Under the pieces are notes generated by a model, which was not told where the DNA came from, did no database searches, and saw nothing but the letters and a program-made list of their open reading frames with translations. 6,454 nt of DNA from Kiritimatiellia bacterium (GTDB lineage: Bacteria > Verrucomicrobiota > Kiritimatiellia > RFP12 > DVOR01): positions 1-6,454 of the forward strand of contig CAAGNN010000115.1 of the NCBI GenBank assembly GCA_900771325.1, given 5' to 3'. Both the position numbers and the translations under genes were made by a program. Shown here in pieces: positions 5,878-6,454 of this stretch; the stretch's first letter is position 1; each line of letters starts with the position of its first letter.

Positions 5878-5961
5878 ACGAATGAGGTTGCGTGACGCAA
5901 CATTGAGCGTCTGAGACGGCGAGAGGTCTAGGACATCGCCAGAATCAAACTATGTGCCCAC

Positions 5962-5990
5962 AGTATACCCCCGCCACCCGCGAAAGTCAA
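5962..5990 (-). promoter_or_regulatory. Sigma70-type promoter upstream of the LRR gene leader
   Basis: TTGACT (5985-5990), a 17-nt spacer and TATACT (5962-5967) give 5/6 matches in each hexamer at ideal spacing. The predicted start is A5955. It sits between the 22-nt tandem repeats and the structured leader. Confidence 0.7.
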
Positions 5991-6053
5991 GCACCTTCTC
6001 GCGCCTCAATGTCCCCCGCCCCGAGTCCCTCACAACCCGCCCCTACCTCAAGC

Positions 6054-6226
6054 CCAACCCGGGCCTACCCCAACACGAGGTAGGCCCTAGTCCAACACGA
6101 GGTAGGCCCAGGTTCAAGGTCCATCCGCCCCAGGTCCGTCTCCAACCCGGGGCAAGTCCGCGGCCAACCCGGGCCTACCTCGAGGCCAACCTGGGGTGAG
6201 TCCGCGGCCAACCCGGGGCGGATAGG
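6054..6226. repeat. Degenerate 22-nt tandem repeat array
   Basis: Units begin with CCAAC at 6054, 6070, 6092, 6142, 6164, 6186 and 6208, mostly spaced exactly 22 nt. The first is 16 nt, a degenerate stretch (6114-6141) interrupts the array, and the last unit is partial. The fullest form starts CCAACCCGGGGC and ends GTCCGCGG. Two units (6070 and 6092) carry GAGGTAGGCC where another carries its reverse complement GGCCTACCTC. This allows hairpins such as GGGCCTACC/GGTAGGCCC (6061-6069 with 6079-6087). The 22-nt period and the GC bias argue against coding. A weaker related unit may precede at about 6032. Confidence 0.8.
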
Positions 6227-6230
6227 AAAT

Positions 6231-6250
6231 GGGCTTGGGGCGGGGGTGGG
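6231..6250 (+). other. G-quadruplex-type motif
   Basis: Four G-runs (6231-6233, 6237-6240, 6242-6246, 6248-6250) are separated by loops of 3, 1 and 1 nt, which fits the canonical quadruplex pattern on the plus strand. Whether it folds is unknown. Confidence 0.5.
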
Positions 6251-6298
6251 TGTCGTGGTGCGCGCAAGTGTCCGCCAACGGCGGCACCCCCCGGCGTG

Positions 6299-6318
6299 CT
6301 CGAGAGCTTGCTCTCGAG
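6299..6318. repeat. Perfect 9-bp inverted repeat
   Basis: CTCGAGAGC (6299-6307), TT, then GCTCTCGAG (6310-6318). No T-run follows on either strand, so it is not an intrinsic terminator. It could be an operator or a short hairpin. Confidence 0.6.
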
Positions 6319-6396
6319 GGCGAAGCCTCTCCGGCGCACGCACAGCGCGCTCTCGGGCGCAGCAGCCGTCATCGGGCTCTCGCCTCGCCCAGGCAC

Positions 6397-6433
6397 AAAA
6401 AAAGCCCCTGACTGCGGTTGCAATCAGGGGCTT
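6397..6433 (-). terminator. Rho-independent terminator of a unit right of the window
   Basis: A perfect 10-bp stem (6402-6411 with 6424-6433), extended inside by TGC/GCA (6413-6415 with 6420-6422) after a C/A mismatch, is followed on the minus strand by seven Ts (6397-6403). No T-run follows on the plus strand. It ends a minus-strand gene lying mostly beyond 6454. One frame of the 21 remaining bases ends S-T-L-P-E-L-stop at the stem, which could be its C-terminus, but 21 bases are too few to call. Confidence 0.85.
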
Positions 6434-6454
6434 AAAGTTCCGGCAACGTGCTAC

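Larger units (their letters stand above)
5691..5955 (-). ncRNA. Long structured 5' leader or small RNA of unknown family
   Basis: This is the stretch from the predicted start point (A at 5955) to the LRR gene. On the minus strand the order is: a hairpin GGCGA/TCGCC (5918-5940); a short palindrome CGTCT-C-AGACG (5908-5918); a hairpin TTGCG-TCA-CGCAA (5888-5900); then a long nested dyad (5758-5877); then about 65 nt of single-strand-like sequence ending in the ribosome-binding site. No open frame of note lies within it. I found no T-box, cobalamin-type, SRP, RNase P or tmRNA signature by eye. It could be a cis-regulatory leader, an independent small RNA or a remnant of a mobile hairpin element. 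The structure is directly visible; its function is unknown. Confidence 0.45.
6227..6396. other. Intergenic stretch without a gene; short hairpins
   Basis: No credible gene on either strand; the open frames here are GC-rich chance frames with no start signal. It contains a G-rich tract (6231-6250), a hairpin CCGCC-AAC-GGCGG (6272-6284) flanked by GTG/CAC, a perfect 9-bp dyad (6299-6318) and three loose copies of GCTCTCG (about 6310, 6349 and 6375). Confidence 0.6.

Noticed and set aside
6054..6226. The 22-nt repeats as a CRISPR array
   Set aside because: Units are shorter than CRISPR repeats, abut without unique spacers, vary between copies, and no cas genes are nearby.
5954..6423. Several open frames on both strands in the right-hand intergenic region
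   Set aside because: Pro/Arg/Gly-rich chance frames in GC-rich repeats, overlapping a terminator and a 22-nt (non-triplet) repeat, without ribosome-binding sites.

Overview
The window suggests a GC-rich, uncultured Gram-negative bacterium of the PVC group. My best guess is Verrucomicrobiota/Kiritimatiellae. That is an inference, resting on fusA lying directly upstream of rpsJ and on a secreted BspA-like leucine-rich-repeat protein whose layout (signal peptide, W-T-D-A-D-G-x-x-W N-terminus, LRR_5 repeats, InlB-like repeat, helical C-terminal module) I associate with that lineage. Every gene I can support is on the minus strand, so the window reads right to left.

Right part (about 5690-6454): an intrinsic terminator at 6397-6433 ends a transcription unit lying mostly outside the window. 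After it come about 400 bases without a gene, holding a G-rich tract, several short perfect hairpins and a degenerate 22-nt tandem repeat (6054-6226). A good sigma70-type promoter (5962-5990) then starts a leader of about 265 nt. The leader contains an unusually long nested inverted repeat (5758-5877), a duplicated 33-38-nt motif and a possible attenuator hairpin. I do not recognise this RNA, and it is the best candidate here for something undescribed.

Middle (4212-5690): one gene for a secreted LRR protein of 492 aa, closed by a strong 17-bp-stem terminator (4148-4190). Its LRR half is AT-richer (hand counts about 42-48% GC per line) and its C-terminal half is GC-rich (about 63-70%), so the gene looks mosaic.

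Left part (1-4046): a translation operon, fusA-rpsJ-rplC-rplD-rplW, running off the left edge. It has a clear promoter (4017-4046) about 80 nt upstream of fusA. It amounts to the end of a str operon fused to the start of an S10 operon, but with no rpsL or rpsG upstream of fusA and no tuf between fusA and rpsJ. Intergenic gaps are 7 and 12 nt, then two TAATG stop/start overlaps, implying translational coupling. A second promoter-like sequence lies inside fusA (2313-2341) and may add transcription of the ribosomal genes. The EF-G carries a divergent domain IV tip loop.
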